Below the pieces are notes generated by a model that searched no databases, was not told the origin of the DNA, and was given only the letters and a program-made list of their open reading frames with translations. The position numbers and the translations under genes were made by a program. This document shows, piece by piece, positions 47,348 to 56,911 of a DNA stretch of 64,000 nucleotides (positions within the stretch are counted from its first letter, which is position 1; every line of letters begins with the position of its first letter). Source of the DNA: Bog-473 sp963730785 (GTDB lineage: Bacteria; Actinomycetota; Acidimicrobiia; Acidimicrobiales; RAAP-2); NCBI GenBank assembly GCA_963730785.1, contig CAVSTF010000013.1, forward strand, positions 179,891 to 243,890, read 5' to 3'.

Positions 47348-50300
47348 TCAATGATTGCGACCGCTGATGACGGCGTGACTGCAGTTGTTGTTGTGCGAAA
47401 GGCTTCCCGTGCTCACGACGTGGTTGCCGACGCAACCAGTCAGGGCGAAGGTGACCGTGGTCTGAACCGAGGAGGTCGAGGAATGCGTGGAGTCTCCGGC
47501 CTTGGTGGCGGTGACCAGACACGTGCCGACGCTGGTCGCACTCAAGGTCGATCCGCTGAGGGTGCAGCCAGTGGCCGTGCCGTTGATGACCGCGTAGGTG
47601 ATGGCCCCGGTCCCGGAGCCACCTTTGGTCGTCAGCTGCAGTGGCGTGCCGAGGACCCCAGTGACTGACGTCACGGTCAAGGTGGCCTGGGTGGCCAAGG
47701 CGAAGGTGACCGTGGTCGGGAGCGAGGACACCGGGGAATGCGTGGCGTCTCCGGCCTTGGTGGCGGTGACGATACAAGTGCCCAGGCCATTGGCTTTCAG
47801 GCTGGAGCCGTTCACGATGATGCAGCCGGTGGCCGTGCCATTGATAACTGCATAGGTGACCTTCCCGGTTCCGGAGCCACCGGTGGTGGTCAACGACAGT
47901 GGGGTGTCGAACACGCCGCTGAGCGAGGTGAGGGTGAGCGCACTCTGGGCGGCCAGCGTGAAGGTGACCGTGGTGGGAGCCGAGGAGGTTTTCGGGTGCG
48001 TGGCGTCAGCTGCCTTGGTGGCGGTGACGATACAAGTGCCAGCACTGGTCACTTTCAAGGTGGACCCACTGATGGTGCACCCCTTGGCCGTGCCGTTGGT
48101 GGCCACATAGGTCACGTTCCCGGTCCCCGAGCCACCGGTGGTGGTCAGTGGCAATGGCGTGCCCACGGTTCCAATGAGCGAGGTGATGGTCAGGGCGCCC
48201 AGGGAGAAGGTGACCGTGGTCACCGGCGAAGACGTAGCCGAGAAGGTGGCGTCAGCCGCCTTGGTGGCCGTGACATTGCAGGTGCCGGCCGTGGTGACAC
48301 TCAAGGTATAGGGCGAAGCACTGCTGACCGCGCAGCCGGTGGCGGAGCCATCGGTGGCCACGAAAGTGATGGCCCCGTTGCCCGAGCCACCGGTGGTGGT
48401 GAGCGTCAGCGGAGTGCCCACGGTTCCGGTGAGCGAGGTGATGGTCAGCGCAGTTTGGGTGCCGAGCGAGAAGGTGACCGTGGTCGGGTCCGAAGACACC
48501 GAGGAGAAGGTGGCGTCAGCCGCCTTGGTGGCGGTGACAGTGCAGGTGCCGGCGGTGGTGACGCTGAGACTCGATCCGGTCACGGTGCAGCCGGTGGCCG
48601 TGCCATCGGTGGCCACATAGGTGATGGCCCCGTTACCCGAACCACCGGTGGTGGTGAGCGTGAGTGGGATGCCGACCACTCCGCTGAGCGAGGTGATGGA
48701 GAGCGCACTCTGGGTCCCGAGACTGAAGGTGACGGTGGTCGGGTCCGAGGACACCTCCGAGTGGGTGGCGTCAGCGGCCTTGGTGGCGGTGACAGTGCAG
48801 GTCCCGGCCGTGGTGACGCTGAGATCCGATCCGGTCACCGTGCAGCCGGTGGCGGTGCCATCGGTGGCCACGAACGTGATGGCCCCGTTGCCCGAGCCGC
48901 CGGTGGTGGTGAGCGTGAGCGGGGTGCCGACGGTTCCGCTGAGCGAGGTGATGGTCAGCGCAGCTCTGGGTGCCCAAGGAGAAGGTGACCGTGGTCGGGT
49001 CCGAAGACACCGAGGAGAAGGTGGCGTCAGCCGCCTTGGTGGCGGTCACGGTGCAGGTGCCGGCCGTGGTGACGCTGAGATCCGATCCGGTCACCGTGCA
49101 GCCGGTGGCGGTGCCATCGGTGGCCACGAACGTGATGGCGCCGGCGCCCGAACCACCCGTGGTGGTCAGTGGCAGCGGGGTGCCCACGGTTCCACTGAGC
49201 GACGTGATGGTCAGCGCAGTCTGGGTGCCGAGACTGAAGGTGACGGTGGTCGGGTCCGACGACACCTCGGAGTGGGTGGCGTCAGCAGCCTTGGTGGCGG
49301 TGACGGTGCAGGTGCCGGCCGTGGTGACACTGAGACTCGATCCGGTCACCGTGCAGCCGGTGGCCGTGCCATCGGTGGCGACAAGGTGATGGCCCCGTTG
49401 CCCGAGCCGCCGGTGGTGGTGAGCGTGAGCGGGGTGCCAACGGTTCCGCTGAGCGAGGTGATGGTCAGCGCAGCCTGGGTGCCGAGACTGAAGGTGACGG
49501 TGGTGGGGTCCGAGGAGACCTCGGAGTGGCTGGCGTCAGCCGCCTTGGTGGCCGTCACGGTGCAGGTGCCGGCGGTGGTCACACTGAGACTCGATCCGGT
49601 CACCGTGCAGCCGGTGGCGGTGCCGTCGGTGGCCACGAAGGTGATGGCCCCGTTGCCCGAACCACCCGATGTGGTCAGCGTGAGCGGGGTGCCCACGGTT
49701 CCGCTGAGCGACGTGATGGAGAGCGCACTCTGGGTGCCCGAGGAGAAGGTGACCGGGGTCGGGTCCGAGGACACCTCGGAGTGGGTGGCGTCGGCCGCCT
49801 TGGTGGCCGTCGACGGTGCAGGTGCCGGCGGTGGTGACACTGAGATCTCGATCCCGGTCACCGTGCAGCCGGTGGCCGTGCCGTCGGTGGCCACGAAGGT
49901 GACGGCGCCGGTGCCCGAACCGCCCGTGGTGGTGAGCGTGAGTGGGGTGCCGACCACTCCACTGAGCGACGTGATGGTGAGCGCAGCTCTGGGTGCCCAA
50001 GGAGAAGGTGACCGTGGTCGGGTCCGAAGACACCGAGGAGAAGGTGGCGTCAGCCGCCTTGGTGGCCGTGACGGTGCAGGTGCCGGCGGTGGTCACGCTG
50101 AGATCTCGATCCGGTCACCGTGCAGCCGGTGGCGGTGCCATCGGTGGCGACGAAAGTGATGGCCCCGTTACCCGAACCACCGGTGGTGGTGAGCGTGAGC
50201 GGGGTGCCGACGGTTCCACTGAGCGAGGTGATGGTCAGCGCACTCTGGGTGCCGAGACTGAAGGTGACCGTGGTCGGGTCCGAGGACACCTCGCGAATGC

Positions 50301-52553
50301 GTGGCGTCAGCCGCCTTGGTGGCGGTCACGGTGCAGGTGCCGGCCGTGGTCACGCTGAGATCCGATCCGGTCACCGTGCAGCCGGTGGCCGTGCCATCGG
50401 TGGCCACGAAGGTGATGGCCCCGTTGCCTGAACCGCCCGACGTGGTGAGTGGCAGCGGGGTGCCGACGGTGCCGGTGAGCGAGGTGATGGTCAGCGCAGT
50501 CTGGGTGCCCGAGACTGAAGGTGACCGTGGTCGGGTCCGACACGGCGGCAAGAAAGGTGGGGTCGGCCGCCTTAATGGCCGTCACGGTGCAGGTGCCGGC
50601 GGTGGTGGAACTCAAGGTGTAGGGCGAAGCGCTGCTCACCGTGCAGCCGGTGGCGGTGCCATCGGTGGCCACGAAGGTCACGGCCCCGTTACCCGAGCCA
50701 CCGGGGTGGTGAGCGTGAGCGGGGTGCCCACCACCCCGGCAATGGACGTCACAATCAGGGGTGCCTGTGATGTCTGCGATCCGGTCACCGTCAATGTGAA
50801 CGACTGAGGAAACGAAGGTCCGAAGTCGTTGGATGCAGTGAACGTCAGCGGATATGTACCCGCAGTGCCGGTCGCCGGGGTGCCTGACAAGGTGGCGGTG
50901 CCATTGAGATTGTCAGTGAAGGTGATGCCCGGCGGCAAGGCCCCGAGGCTCGTGATCTCCGGAAGAGGAATACCCGTGCCGAGGACGAAGAAGGACAAAG
51001 ATGTGTTCTCCATGACGCTGGCGGAGTTCGCCCGAAGCGATCGATGGCGCGATGCCGCCGGGTGATGAGGACTGGTAAGCGCCGCTGTCACACGGCCCAC
51101 TTGGGGTGCTGGGTAACCCTCGCTGATCGACGCGAGGGCAAAATCCTGGCGTCCCGGACGGGATGGCACCTATGGCAGGGCTTCCGGGCCCGAGTGCACT
51201 GGTCTGCGTCGGGCCGCCATTGCCCGAGAGACCCTCGACGAGAGGATTGATATTCGTGGTGTCATCGCCCGGTCCGGATGTCCCAAAGCAGGTTCCATCG
51301 ACAAAGTTGTAGCCGGAGCTGGTGACAGTCGCTCCTTGGTTGTTGCAATCCACTCCGCCAGCGCTGTCGTAACGATGCAGGATCGATCCTCCGAGAGTGA
51401 GGGAGTCTGAGTTGTTGTAGATATTCTCGGCCCCCGTGTTTAGAAACGTGCTGGCCAGGATTGAGCTGCTGCCACTCTCGAGCCACAATCCAGCGCCAAA
51501 CGTGGCGGTGTTGTTTTCGACTGAGCTGTCGGTCATCGTCAGGGATTTAGCCCAGATGCCGCCACCGTCATTGGAAGTTCCGTTGCCCGTGAAGGTGCTG
51601 TCCGTTACATGCAACGTGTTATCCGTGGCACTCTCGATACCACCACCATCGTTGCTGAAAGCACTGTTTCCGCTAAACGTGCTGCCGAGGACGGTGACGT
51701 TTCCGCCGCTGACATAGGCACCACCACCACCAAAATCGTTGCCGTTGGCGTTGTTATCGTTCACCGCCGTGTTGTGAATCAACGTTGTGCCGGAGTCGAT
51801 CCACAGACCGCCGCCGCCGCCATCTGCGGTGTTACTCGAGATGCTGTCATTGGCCATCGTGATATCGCCGGCGGCGAAAATGCCAGCACCATTGCCGGCG
51901 GCTGTGTTTTGACTAAACGTGCTGTTAGTGACGGTCACGATGTTTCCGCCATTGATAAAGAGACCCCCGCCACCGAGGCTGTCACTCGTAGCGGTGTTGT
52001 TGGACACAGTCGAGCTTTGGATAGACACTGTGCCGTCATTAATCCACAGACCCGCACCCCCAGGAGCAGTGTTCCCGGTAACGGTGCTACTGATGATCGT
52101 CAGGTCGCCGGTGCTGTAGATACCGCCGCCGCCCGTGGTCGAATTGCCGTTTTGGATGGTCACGTGGTCAAGAACCACATTGCCGCTGAGAGTCAAAACA
52201 GCATTAATTCCTCCACCGTCTATGACGGCGGGGGACGCAGCTCCGGCTCCGGTGATCGTGACGTTCTGACTGGTCGTGACATTGTCCTCGATCGTCCCCG
52301 ACACATTGATGGTGGCCCCATCGGCGGCTTGCGTCAGCGCATAGGTGATGGTGGCGCACGCGGTGCCCGTGGTCGAACAGTCACCCGTGTCGGTACCGGT
52401 CGATGACACAAATAGTGACGTCCCCAGTGCGCCGGCCGGTGCAGCTGCCACCAAGCTCACGGCCACTGCTGTGGGCAGCACCAGCATCGATGTCAAGACG
52501 GCCCGAGGGAGCCGTCGGAAGAAGTGCCGTGGCAATCCGCCTGTGTTGACCAT
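47348..52553 (-). pseudogene. Second giant secreted repeat protein, paralogue with several frameshifts
   Basis: The gene starts at ATG 52553 (GGGGGATC immediately upstream) and would encode about 1,735 residues. The signal peptide (LTSMLVLPTAVAVSLVAAAP) is nearly the same as in the downstream paralogue. One beta-helix module with the choice-of-anchor-Q closing segment (CPRVDQRGLP, CDSGAYQ) is followed by one He_PIG-like domain and about 13 Ig-like repeats. The reading frame is intact from 52553 to about 50950 and from 48870 to 47348. In between it changes frame at least eight times, always inside the repeats. The C-terminal 1 kb is almost identical to that of the neighbour, including the Cys-containing tail. 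The paralogues are 37 bp apart on the same strand, so they are a tandem duplication, probably one transcript. Confidence 0.75.
47442..50760 (-). repeat. Array of about 13 tandem 255-bp repeats
   Basis: The repeats are homologous to those at 41281-44340. Single-base insertions and deletions break the frame at about 48962, 49382, 49806, 49850, 49984, 50102, 50293, 50507 and 50705. Collapsed or mis-assembled repeat reads are a simple explanation. Confidence 0.8.
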
Positions 52554-52865
52554 GATCCCCCGTCTCGTCGTCACGCCGGCGGTCAGCCGCCCACTCAATC
52601 CTGTGGAACGTTGCCTCGGGTGTCATCCGTGCCAGCACGGACGACTGCGGGCTCAGGAACGAAAAACGCAGCGTCCATCTCAAGGGACGGTGAGGAATCG
52701 AGAAACACACCCTCCCGAAAAGGGGCAGTCGGTTGTGAGCGGGTCCTCAACCTGAACTACAGGTTCACCCTTCTCGAACTGACCGCGCTGTCGGCGACTG
52801 ATCCCGTGGTTCCAGGAACGATTCCGAGCTTCAGAAGTCACCCGTTCAATCGGCCGCTTTGTCTT
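52554..52865. other. Upstream region of the giant-protein gene
   Basis: About 310 bp without a convincing gene. It contains the short dyad AACCTG-N5-CAGGTT near 52750 and must hold the promoter for the minus-strand repeat-protein genes. I see no clear -35/-10 pair. Confidence 0.35.
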
Positions 52866-52887
52866 AAAAAGTGGCCCGCTAGCCGGG
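52866..52887 (-). terminator. Probable native terminator of tRNA-Arg
   Basis: On the minus strand CCCG-GCTAG-CGGG is followed by CCACTTTTT. It lies 15 bp after the 3' end of the tRNA-Arg fragment, where a tRNA terminator is expected, and supports the idea that this side is the original chromosome. Confidence 0.55.
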
Positions 52888-52901
52888 GTCAAGCTCACAG
52901 A

Positions 52902-52943
52902 GCGCGCTCGGAGGGATTCGAACCCCCAACCTTCTGATCCGTA
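52902..52943 (-). other. 3' fragment of tRNA-Arg(ACG): attachment-site duplicate of an integrated element
   Basis: On the minus strand the sequence runs from the anticodon loop CTACGGA through the 3' anticodon stem TCAGA, the variable loop, the T arm (GGGGG-TTCGAAT-CCCTC) and the acceptor strand CGAGCGC plus discriminator G. The upstream half (acceptor 5' strand, D arm, 5' anticodon stem) is absent: the sequence before the loop cannot pair. Such 3'-half tRNA fragments are the classic scar left at one end when a tyrosine-recombinase element integrates into a tRNA gene. Since the intact tRNA stays at the other end, the element must lie on the higher-coordinate side. Confidence 0.8.
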
Positions 52944-53048
52944 GGGGGATTTCGATCGTCCAGCGAGTGCGACCGAATCTATTGGGCCAGCTCAGGATGG
53001 GTGCGGAATCCAGCCCGTCCCCCGAATCGACCCTCGTCCACCGATTTG

Positions 53049-53278
53049 AGTAGCAAAGCAGTAGCAAGAATTTGGGGCTGAATTCGAATCATTTGGAGTT
53101 CGAATCGAATTATTTCCAATCCGAATTCCAATTACTTCCAATTCGAAAGCCATTTGCAGTCTGACTCGAATCAGATGCCGGTTCAAATGTTGTTACTGAA
53201 CTCGACCATTGCTACTGGGTTGCTAGTGAACTCAACCCCGGCAGCATCTGCAATAAATAGTAGCAACCCAGTAGCAAT
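53049..53278. repeat. Phased AGTAGCAA repeats and 18-bp inverted repeat (integrase-arm-like)
   Basis: The octamer AGTAGCAA occurs at 53049, 53060, 53259 and 53270, and in inverted form at 53209 (TTGCTACT), 53220 (TTGCTAGT) and 53190 (TTGTTACT). Three pairs share exactly 11-bp spacing, one helical turn. The pairs at 53208-53225 and 53261-53278 form a perfect 18-bp inverted repeat (ATTGCTACTGGGTTGCTA). Between them lies an AT-rich stretch with three TTCCAAT copies and several TTCGAA palindromes. Position next to the tRNA fragment suggests arm-type integrase or Xis sites. Confidence 0.6.
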
Positions 53279-53323
53279 CCCCGGCGGGAGTTGAATCGAA
53301 GCAGGGACCGTATTTCGTGACGT

Positions 53324-53526
53324 TCATGACAGCTCCCAACACCAACCGTCGTCGTACTCGCGGGTGATGGTTTCGTCGTCTCTGGCCCGACCCGTCGTCC
53401 CATGATCGTCGTCATGGCAGTACTCCCCAGGTTCATAGCGCCCACCTTCGTCGTCGATCGGGTCACGGCGCTCGCCAGACGGCGGCTCTGGGAGAGATCC
53501 TCAACTTCCTTACAATGCAAATCCAT
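53324..53526 (-). pseudogene. Small acidic hypothetical protein, probably frameshifted
   Basis: An ATG at 53526 with AGGGA upstream opens MDLHCKEVEDLSQSRRLAS. About 20 codons later a different frame reads ERRDPIDDEGGRYEPGEYCH and DDETITREYDDGWCWELS before a TGA at 53324. The second part has a strongly protein-like, acidic composition but no start codon of its own, so a frameshift near 53465 is inferred. Function is unknown. It is the first gene inside the mobile element, just past the repeats. Confidence 0.3.
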
Positions 53527-53600
53527 TTTCCCTAGTCAGGGCACTTCAAGTCAGCCTCAGCATTCACGGGTTTGACACATCCATCGGCAAGACTGAACAC

Positions 53601-54701
53601 ATGATTCTTGGGCGGTCTGTTTCGCTGTTCTCTGGAGCCGGTGGGTTCGATCTCGGGGCAGAACTAGCCGGGTTCGAAACCGCCGTCGCTGTCGAGTGGG
53701 ACGGGGACGCGGCCGACACTATGGAGAAAAACTCAGATCGATACTTTCCGGGACTGCAGGCCGTTCTGCGGGGAGACCTCTACCCCTTGGCCACCGGGAT
53801 CGGAACTGGCATCACAACCAAGGACATTTTGAGGGCTGGAGGATTTCGAGGACGGGAACGACCTGATCTCCTTATCGGCGGTCCGCCATGTACCGCCTTC
53901 TCCAAATCGGGATTTTGGCTTGAGTGGAAGCACGCCGGGATCGATCCGGCTGCCAGCTTGTTGCAGGCCTTCACCCGAGTTCTTGAAGAGGCCCGTCCCC
54001 GACATTTCGTCTTGGAGAACGTCAACGCCTTGACGTTTGACAATCAGGCGAGTCGACCACCATTTGAAAGGCTTCTGTCCGAGATCAGGAATATCGGGTA
54101 CCAGTTTCGGTGGGCGGTACTCAACGCCGCCGACTTTGGCGTGCCTCAACTTCGCTCGCGCTTATTCATCGTGGGCGCCCGTAGGGGTGAAGCGCTCCCG
54201 GAGTTGCCGACACCGACTCACGACGGCCCGTCGGGGCGACGACTGGTTAGAAGCGTCCTGCCTCACCACGTGACGGTCGGCCAAGCATTGAAGGGCCTCA
54301 CCACACGAACTGAACCAGAAGAGGTGGTGAGAGGCAGATGGGCGCACCTACTGCCCGATATCCCGCCAGGAGACAACTACTTGTTCTATACCGATAAGCG
54401 AGGACATAGCGATCCAATCTTTGATTGGCGCTCTCGCTATTGGTCATTCCTGTTGAAACTGCACCCGGACCGGCCATCTCCCACGATTCAAGCCCAACCA
54501 GGTCCGAACATTGGACCCTTCCATTGGGATAATCGACGTTTGCGGCTCCCAGAGTTGAGGCGACTCTTCACATTCCCCGACGACTTTGAGTTCGTTGGAT
54601 CGAGATTGGCGATTCAGTCTCAGGTTGGCAATGCCGTTCCTCCACTTTTGGCCCGATCAGTAGTCGAGCAGATTCCAGGGGAGCAACGGAACGCAGCGTG
54701 A
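53601..54701 (+). CDS. DNA (cytosine-5-) methyltransferase
   Basis: The protein has 366 residues with the C5-methyltransferase motifs in order: motif I VSLFSGAGGFDLG (residues 7-19), motif IV GGPPCTAFSKSG with catalytic Cys97, motif VI ENV at 139-141, motif VIII QLRSRLFIVG at 183-192 and motif X QSQVGNAVPP near 340. The variable target-recognition region lies between VIII and IX. The recognition sequence cannot be deduced. The stop overlaps a GTG start (GTGA at 54698-54701), so the next gene is translationally coupled. The enzyme would protect DNA from the nucleases of the same island. Confidence 0.9.
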   Translation: MILGRSVSLFSGAGGFDLGAELAGFETAVAVEWDGDAADTMEKNSDRYFPGLQAVLRGDLYPLATGIGTGITTKDILRAGGFRGRERPDLLIGGPPCTAFSKSGFWLEWKHAGIDPAASLLQAFTRVLEEARPRHFVLENVNALTFDNQASRPPFERLLSEIRNIGYQFRWAVLNAADFGVPQLRSRLFIVGARRGEALPELPTPTHDGPSGRRLVRSVLPHHVTVGQALKGLTTRTEPEEVVRGRWAHLLPDIPPGDNYLFYTDKRGHSDPIFDWRSRYWSFLLKLHPDRPSPTIQAQPGPNIGPFHWDNRRLRLPELRRLFTFPDDFEFVGSRLAIQSQVGNAVPPLLARSVVEQIPGEQRNAA

Positions 54702-55298
54702 GTCGAAAGTCCACGGCCTATCGTCTTGAAGCTCTGTGCCCATCACTTCGCATCGTCGACGTACAGAGCGGTTGGCCGTTTCTTTGGTGCCGTCTCAGTC
54801 GACGACAGCGAAGTCCCTGTCTCTGTCTGGTTAGGTGTCGTGGGCAAATCTCATCGGGGACGTGACGCAGTCGAGCGCCGGTTCCAGAACCCGGGATCAA
54901 ACCGGCCTATTTGGGTGGATGACACCAAGGTATCCCTGCTCCTTGCGCTATGGGACGCCGACTCCAATCCCAACGGTCCAGTCATTGTGGCTGCAGATCC
55001 ATACAGACGACTAGGTAGGAAGACACGTTTCTCAATCTTTGTCGGGCTCGATCACTTGGAAGAAGCGGCCGAGACGGGCTGGTCGGAAGGCGCCAACACG
55101 GATGGCGAATGGTTGTGCTGCTTTTCCCCTTTGAACCTTCCACGACTTGTCAAGATCCTCCGTCCGAAAGAAGCCAGCCTCGAAGAAGTGCCAGAAGCTT
55201 CAGATGAGACGGCTGCAGCGCGAGATCGACTAGGCAAATACAAAAGCTCGCTGAAGAAGGACTCAAACTTGCGGAAATCGCATCTCAGGTTGGCGTAA
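54698..55298 (+). pseudogene. Methyltransferase-coupled protein, candidate restriction component
   Basis: Two overlapping frames are credible. The one coupled to the methyltransferase (GTG 54698) reads SRKSTAYRLEALCPSLRIVD; near 54790 coding signal moves to the frame that opens at TTG 54726 (SEVPVSVWLGVVGKSHRGRD, then RFQNPGSNRPIWV, TKVSLLLALWDAD, IVAADPYRRLGRKTRFSIFV, GEWLCCFSPLNLPRLVKIL). The pattern of a bound-target Arg run followed by a strand-rich core recalls restriction-endonuclease-like proteins encoded beside C5 methyltransferases, but I cannot name a family. The last 20 residues of this frame are an out-of-frame reading of a helix-turn-helix (next entry), so the gene may continue there as one polypeptide. 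Confidence 0.5.
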
Positions 55299-56044
55299 CG
55301 CGAGAGCGAGTCCGGCAGATCCTAGCTCGATGGCCGGAACTATCGCAGTACCGCAAGGTGCGCAGCAGAGAACGGAGAGCCGAATACACGGCGGCTTCCG
55401 CCGAGTCTTTAAAGAACACTCGAGTGGCGCTGATCATTTCTGAACTTGCTACTCGAGGGGTGACGCCAGATGCGGTCTTAGATGAGCTGCGACGAAGCAG
55501 ACACCTTGAGAGAACGGCGCGACGCTTCAAGATCGAACCTTCGCAGCTTATGTTCCTCCATCACGCAAGCAGTGCCGAGTTCCAAGTAGCGAGCGACCTA
55601 CGTCGAACTCGTGCCCGCTTTACGGACGAACAGATGCTTCATTACGTTCGGCTCTGCGCAGAACACCTAGGAACGAACCAACTTTCATACAAGAAGTATT
55701 CCGATTTTGCAGCGTCGCAAACGCTGACACCCGAGGCATGGCCCCATAGTCAAACGATCATGCTTCGGTTCGGTACTTGGTCACTTGCCTGCGAGGCTGC
55801 AGGCATCGGAAGTGGGAGACCATGGCGAACGAGCTATGAGCTTGAATATCCGCCAGCCCGATGTCGACAAGCAGTCGATGAATACGTTCAACTATGCCTC
55901 GTCGGAGGTCGGCGTCCGACCTTCGACGGCTATGAACACTGGGCCCAGTCAAGCGGTGGACCAAGCGGCGGAACGGTGCGGAATCGACTGGGACTTTGGA
56001 GCGAGATTCTTGCTAGCTCACTAGCCCGTGTAGATCAACGATGA
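55240..56044 (+). CDS. DNA-binding protein: sigma-region-4-like HTH plus HNR-type repeats
   Basis: The frame that ends at 56044 has its first convenient start (GTG) near 55358, but it is open and clearly coding upstream: KLAEEGLKLAEIASQVGVTR followed by ERVRQILARWPEL is a near-canonical sigma-70 region 4.2 helix-turn-helix. After a helical middle part there are two copies of a motif resembling homing-endonuclease-associated (HNR) repeats: PEAWPHSQTIMLRFGTWSLA with EAAGI, and PSGGTVRNRLGLWSEIL. All three modules bind DNA in known families. The protein lacks other sigma regions, so it is not a sigma factor. It probably continues the preceding frame after a frameshift near 55245. Its 3' end overlaps the convergent nuclease-like gene by 24 bp. 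Confidence 0.55.
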
Positions 56045-56909
56045 CAACGTTATGTTCGCAGCATTCAAGACTTCTCGACAGATCGGCGACAATGCATCCG
56101 GATTCGATGACACATTCTCCACAAGCGTCAGCCGATCGAGCATAAGGGTCCCAAGTTTCTCGGATTCACGGACCTGCGGCGCCCGCTTGGACAGTTGGTA
56201 GGGAACTGACAAGGCGACTCGAGGAACTTCTGTAAATGCAATCCATCGTTGCCACATGCCAACGTCGATTTCTCTCGCCTTCGCAAAGATGTCGGAGCCA
56301 ATTTGTGCACTGAATGAGCCGATGGTCATATGCCTGACCACTCTCGAGACGCCGCCAACTTACGATGTCGACACCTCCATCACGTCGGCGTGGATCTCTG
56401 TATCCCTCTCCAAGATCAAGAGACATCTGATCAGCGAGCCACCGTATGGCGTCAGGAAACGGTTCAGGCCGTGAAGAGCGAGACGGCCATCCAAAATGCA
56501 CCACCCGGCTCCCTTCTCCACTGAGAACAAGAATCGCTCTCTCCGAGAATTGCTCGAAGAGCGTTGCGGCCTGCAAGATTGCCGGGACGTCTCGTGGGTC
56601 TATCGAAGACAGCAGCAGCAGAGCAACGTAGGGCAAACTCTCAAAAGTCGCAGATGTTCTGCGCAATCCGCCAGCGGCATTCTGCAGCACATAGCGGCCC
56701 CCTAGACGGCGAACCCGGCGGTTGAGCTCTAAGACGGCGCCGGGTACTCCCGGGGAAAAGGCCTCTAGCCCCGAGTTCCGCAAGTGCGTGTGGGCGTTGC
56801 CCTCATTGATTCTCCAGGGCTCACCTAGCAGGATCGCCAGCTCGAACCAATCCGCTAGGTCCAATGGCGCATCTGACCGTGGCTCGGTACGTAACTTCAG
56901 CACAGACAA
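56021..56909 (-). pseudogene. Putative restriction-endonuclease-like protein, one frameshift
   Basis: The N-terminal frame starts at TTG 56909, two bases after the stop of the ParB-like gene. It has a helical region and then the segment RDPRRRDGGVDIVSWRRLES, which resembles the D-x-G-x-D-h-h core of Mrr-type PD-(D/E)XK nucleases. Near 56340 coding potential moves to another frame, which continues HMTIGSFSAQIGSDIFAKAR, EIDVGMWQRWIAF and ends at 56021; the Q in FSAQIG would take the place of the usual Q-x-K strand. The whole is about 295 residues. Nuclease activity is inferred from the motif and the neighbourhood. It is the last gene of the minus-strand arm of the island. Confidence 0.5.
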
Positions 56910-56911
56910 TC

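Noticed and set aside
48621..50159. Plus-strand 512-codon frame over the second array
   Set aside because: Same cause; its composition changes abruptly where the sense gene shifts frame.
52902..52943. Complete tRNA gene
   Set aside because: The 5' acceptor strand, D arm and 5' anticodon stem are missing within at least 300 bp upstream, so it cannot fold as a tRNA.
52879..53067. Small minus-strand frames over the tRNA fragment
   Set aside because: The sequence is explained by the tRNA-Arg 3' half and flanking non-coding DNA.
53049..53278. CRISPR array
   Set aside because: The repeats are only 8 bp (18 bp for the inverted pair), occur in both orientations and have 3-bp spacers; no cas genes are present.
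55240..56044. ECF or group 4 sigma factor
   Set aside because: Only the region 4.2-like HTH is present; no region 2 is found, and HNR-like repeats follow.
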